Below are positions 41,477 through 43,986 of a DNA stretch of 43,986 nt, in pieces. The DNA is from Rhodothermales bacterium. GTDB taxonomy: Bacteria; Bacteroidota; Rhodothermia; Rhodothermales; BA12. The stretch's first letter is position 1. Every line of letters begins with the position of its first letter. The notes beneath the pieces were generated by a model that saw only the letters and a list, made by a program, of their open reading frames with translations, did not search any database and was not told the DNA's origin. The translations under genes were made by a program, and so were the position numbers. Location of the stretch: the NCBI GenBank assembly GCA_014879465.1, contig JACSSA010000098.1:1-43986 (forward strand). The letters run 5' to 3'.

Positions 41477-42595
41477 ATGCGCTTCTTTTCGTACACCGAC
41501 TGGGACGAGTCCCGCCACGGCGGCGACCACCAGACGCCCTTCGAGCGGCTCTTCGACCTCTTCCAGCAGCTGCTCACCCTCTCCGCCGGCAACGCGCAGG
41601 AGGCTCTCGACTGGATGGCCCAGCTCGACCGGCGCTACGGCCTCACCACCGACGACTACGGCCTCGGCGACTTCATCGACGAGCTCAAAGAACGCGGCTA
41701 CCTCCAAGACGACGGGCCGGGCGGCACGCCGCAGATCACGTCCAAGACCGAGCGCAGCCTCCGCCAGAAGGCGCTCGAAGACGTGTTCGGCAAGCTCCGC
41801 AAGTCCGGGCGCGGCCAGCACAAAACGCCGCACGCCGGGCAGGGCGACGAGCGGCAGCCCGAAACGCGCCCGTGGGCCTTCGGCGACGACATCGCCCACC
41901 TCGACGTGACGGCCACGCTCTCCAACGCCTTCCGCAACTCCGGCGAGGCGCTGCACCTGTCGGAGGACGACTTCGAGGTCTACGAAACCGACCACCACGC
42001 CACGACGGCGACGGTGCTGATGATCGACCTGTCCCACTCGATGATCCTCTACGGCGAAGACCGGATCACGCCCGCGCGCACGACGGCCCTTGCGCTCGCC
42101 GAACTCATCACCACGAAATACCCCAAGGACACGCTGGACATCGTCGCGTTCGGCACGGATGCGTGGGAAGTGCCGCTCAAGGAGCTGCCGTACCTGCAGG
42201 TGGGGCCGTTCTACACGAATACCCGCGCCGGGCTGATCCGCGCCCGCGACCTCCTGCGCCGCCGCAAGAACGCCAACAAGCAGATCCTGATGCTCACCGA
42301 CGGCAAGCCCTCGTGCCACTACGAAGGGCCGAACGGGCTGTCGGGGCGGCTCTACCGCAACGCCTTCGGCCTCGACCGCAAGGTGGTGAACAAGGTGTTG
42401 GACGAAGCCGCCGCGTGCCGCCGCGAGGGCATCCCGATCACCACGTTTATGATCGCCCGCGATCCGCTGCTCCAGCAGTTCGTCCACGAGCTGACCGAGA
42501 CGAACCAAGGCCGGGCGTACTACTCCAGCCTCGACGACCTCGGCGATTTCGTCTTCGAGGACTTCGTGCGCAACCGACGCAAGCGCGTCCGGTGA
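41477..42595 (+). CDS. VWA-domain protein (MIDAS intact)
   Basis: 372 residues from ATG 41477. N-terminal ~130 residues are acidic/helical with a Gly/His/Gln-rich linker. The VWA domain (about 175-360) has the MIDAS motif D184-L-S186-H-S188, the TNTRAGL loop (Thr247-Thr249) and LTDG with D275. Such VWA proteins usually work with a MoxR- or chelatase-type AAA+ ATPase encoded next to them, but none is present here. It begins 44 bp after the SIR2 gene on the same strand. Composition is host-like. It may be a resident gene or the second member of an acquired pair. Confidence 0.85.
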   Translation: MRFFSYTDWDESRHGGDHQTPFERLFDLFQQLLTLSAGNAQEALDWMAQLDRRYGLTTDDYGLGDFIDELKERGYLQDDGPGGTPQITSKTERSLRQKALEDVFGKLRKSGRGQHKTPHAGQGDERQPETRPWAFGDDIAHLDVTATLSNAFRNSGEALHLSEDDFEVYETDHHATTATVLMIDLSHSMILYGEDRITPARTTALALAELITTKYPKDTLDIVAFGTDAWEVPLKELPYLQVGPFYTNTRAGLIRARDLLRRRKNANKQILMLTDGKPSCHYEGPNGLSGRLYRNAFGLDRKVVNKVLDEAAACRREGIPITTFMIARDPLLQQFVHELTETNQGRAYYSSLDDLGDFVFEDFVRNRRKRVR

Positions 42596-42899
42596 CGGCC
42601 CGACGACCGAGCCGTTCTCGTGGGATGCGCTCGGAGATCGACTTCTGGCCTTCCTGGCGATCGTTCTGCGCCACGCCCCGGCCGGTCTGGTACATCACGC
42701 CGAGGCTGTTCTGCGCGGTGGCATTTCCCGCCTCGGCGGCTTGTCGCATGAGCGGGAGGGCTTCGGCGTATCGATTGGCGTCGAAGTGGATCTTGGCTTG
42801 GGCGAAGAGTTGGGCCGGCGTCTGGGCGGCGGCGGGCGCGGCGAGGACGAGGGCGAGCAGGGCGGCCAGCAGGGAGCGGCGAAGGAAGGGGCGGGCCAT
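42447..42899 (-). pseudogene. Sel1-repeat secreted protein, C-terminally truncated
   Basis: Starts at ATG 42899 with a good signal peptide (SLLAALLALVLAAPAAAQ). One Sel1-type unit follows: AEALPLMRQAAEAGNATAQN then SLGVMYQTGRGVAQND, ending about residue 80 (near 42660). Normally the next unit would begin with D-x-x-x-A-x-x-W/Y-Y. Instead the frame continues as unrelated Arg-rich sequence and runs antisense into the VWA 3' end before stopping at 42447. No Sel1 continuation was found in the other minus frames of 42596-42660. The gene therefore lacks its 3' part. Confidence 0.6.
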
Positions 42900-42973
42900 G
42901 GCGCATCGGGGTGCGAGCATGTGCCCAACGTGGCATCGGGCGGAGCAGTATGCAAGCGTTCTGTTTGCGGGCG

Positions 42974-43006
42974 CACCCAGTCAGGGCCAACGACCCTGAC
43001 TGGGTG
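42974..43006. repeat. Perfect 13-bp hairpin with GTCAGG core, divergent region
   Basis: Arms 42974-42986 (CACCCAGTCAGGG) and 42994-43006 are exact complements around a 7-nt loop (CCAACGA). It lies between two diverging genes, 40 bp upstream of the epimerase start, with no T-run, so a terminator is unlikely. It shares the GTCAGG core with the hairpin at 8733-8763. Confidence 0.6.
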
Positions 43007-43045
43007 ACCTCTGCGCCGTATCTTGCGGCATTCCACCTGTTTGCT

Positions 43046-43986
43046 TTGGCACGTTTTCTCATCACCGGCGGCGCGGGGTTCGTGGGCCGTCACTTCACCC
43101 GCCGCCTGCTCGAACAGGGCCACGAGGTCGTGGTCGTCGATCCCATTGCGCCGCTCACCGGCGGCATCGCGCCCGCCGACGGCTGGCCGTTGTTCGACCC
43201 CCGCGACTTCGACGGCTTCCGCTTCCACGACCTCGATTGCCGCGACTACTTCGCCAACCGCCCGAACGAGACGTTCGACGCGGCCTTCCACCTTGCCGCC
43301 ATCGTGGGCGGACGGCTCGTGATCGAGCAGAACCCGCTGGCCGTGGCCGACGACCTGTCCATCGACGCGGCGTACTGGCAGTGGGCCAAGACCGCACAGC
43401 CGGGCAAATCCGTCGTCTTCTCGTCGTCCGCCGCCTACCCGATTGGCCTGCAACGCCCCGACTTCTACCGGCTTTTGAAGGAGGACGACATCCGGTTCGA
43501 CGGCTCGGATTTGGGCATGCCAGACCTGTCGTACGGTTGGGCCAAACTGACCGTCGAGTACCTCGCGCGCCTCGCCTACGAGCGCCACGGCCTCAAATCC
43601 GTCTGCTACCGCCCGTTCTCCGGCTACGGCGAAGACCAAGACGACACCTACCCGTTCCCGTCCATCTGCAAACGCGCGCTCGCCAACCGGGGGGCCGACG
43701 CGCTTACGGTGTGGGGGTCGGGGCGGCAGATGCGCGACTTCATCCACATCGAAGACTGCGTGACGGGCGTGTTGACGACGATGGACGCCGTGGACGACGG
43801 CGACGCCTTCAACCTCTCCACCGGACGGTTCACGTCGTTTATCGAGTTCGCGCAGATCGCCGCCCGCGCCGCCGGGTACGATCCGCAGGTGACGGGCACG
43901 TCCGACAAGCCGGAGGGCGTGTTCGCCCGCGGCGGCGACACGGCGAAGCAAGCCGCGCACGGCTTTGTGGCCGAGACGACGTTCGA
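43046..43986 (+). CDS. NAD-dependent epimerase/dehydratase (extended SDR), partial at window end
   Basis: Open from TTG 43046 to the window edge (313 codons seen; no stop). Rossmann start RFLITGGAGFVGRHF with TGGAGFVG, and active-site features FSSSAAYPIG and SYGWAKLTVEYLARLAYER (Tyr-x3-Lys). C-terminal parts include CYRPFSGYGEDQDD, VWGSGRQMRDFIHIEDC and AFNLSTGRFTS, placing it near nucleotide-sugar epimerases/dehydratases such as GDP-fucose synthase or UDP-glucose 4-epimerase types. Likely makes an activated sugar for surface glycans. No in-frame ATG precedes the fingerprint, so a TTG start is accepted. Confidence 0.85.
   Translation, partial: MARFLITGGAGFVGRHFTRRLLEQGHEVVVVDPIAPLTGGIAPADGWPLFDPRDFDGFRFHDLDCRDYFANRPNETFDAAFHLAAIVGGRLVIEQNPLAVADDLSIDAAYWQWAKTAQPGKSVVFSSSAAYPIGLQRPDFYRLLKEDDIRFDGSDLGMPDLSYGWAKLTVEYLARLAYERHGLKSVCYRPFSGYGEDQDDTYPFPSICKRALANRGADALTVWGSGRQMRDFIHIEDCVTGVLTTMDAVDDGDAFNLSTGRFTSFIEFAQIAARAAGYDPQVTGTSDKPEGVFARGGDTAKQAAHGFVAETTF

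Noticed and set aside
42950-42962. Weak AAGCGTTC LacI-like half site upstream of the epimerase gene
   Set aside because: Only partial symmetry and a single copy; chance match is likely.
1-43986. tRNA and rRNA genes
   Set aside because: No T-loop GGTTCGAATC-type signature with matching acceptor stem and no rRNA-like conserved stretch was seen by eye; a covariance-model scan would settle it.

Overview
GC-rich bacterial chromosome segment of about 44 kb. It carries dense, mostly housekeeping genes on both strands, with short intergenic gaps and several TTG/GTG starts. Gene content points to the Bacteroidota/Rhodothermota side of the tree, by inference a Rhodothermales-like bacterium. The clues are a peptidase-MA/PD40/outer-membrane-barrel fusion, a quinone-type dihydroorotate dehydrogenase with Cys at the base position, split PDH E1 genes next to a single-lipoyl E2, and TAnnTTTG-like promoter motifs. 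No rRNA, tRNA, CRISPR array, transposase or integrase was seen.

Layout. 1-~690 is a visibly AT-richer stretch with a terminator and the N-terminal part of a Yip1-like membrane protein; it stops abruptly against GC-rich DNA. 789-4806 holds two small membrane proteins, a DUF72 protein, purU and a dolichol-phosphate-mannose-synthase-like GT2. 5067-8695 is the pyruvate dehydrogenase cluster (E1 alpha, E1 beta, E2; no E3). 8777-16435 has a phosphoesterase, the rod-shape pair mrdA-rodA without mreBCD, and a 1056-residue surface metallopeptidase/PD40/beta-barrel protein. 16438-20353 has a PhzF-like enzyme, pyrD, an HNH protein with a broken 2'-5' RNA ligase-like gene, a NUDIX hydrolase and a truncated haemoglobin. 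20529-25041 has a long-chain acyl-CoA ligase, a strikingly AT-rich foreign ion-channel gene, a D-amino-acid PLP enzyme and a LolD-type ATPase. 25134-38910 has nadA, a LON-domain protein, a PrsW protease with zinc ribbons, a polyprenol/diacylglycerol kinase-like protein, a lipase, a polysaccharide deacetylase-like protein, arginine deiminase, a kelch-like lipoprotein, an M50 protease, an aminotransferase and a TPR protein. 38917-43986 is the accessory-looking end.

Most interesting region: 39520-42660. A SIR2-domain protein with four NWG-type TPR-like repeats (39546-41432) is followed 44 bp later by a VWA-domain protein (41477-42595). The pair is bounded by two genes that are each broken on the side facing it: a GNAT acetyltransferase lacking its N-terminal part on the left, and a Sel1-repeat protein lacking its C-terminal part on the right. 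This fits a roughly 3.1-kb two-gene block that replaced resident sequence. A SIR2 NADase effector with a TPR sensor would suit an anti-phage or abortive-infection role, but that is inference.

Regulatory sequence of note: three LacI-type AANCGNTT dyads upstream of the TPR gene, spaced about two and three helical turns apart, with a similar site upstream of pdhA; a perfect 8-bp-arm dyad between the globin and acyl-CoA ligase genes; and two unusually long perfect hairpins sharing a GTCAGG core (8733-8763, 42974-43006).
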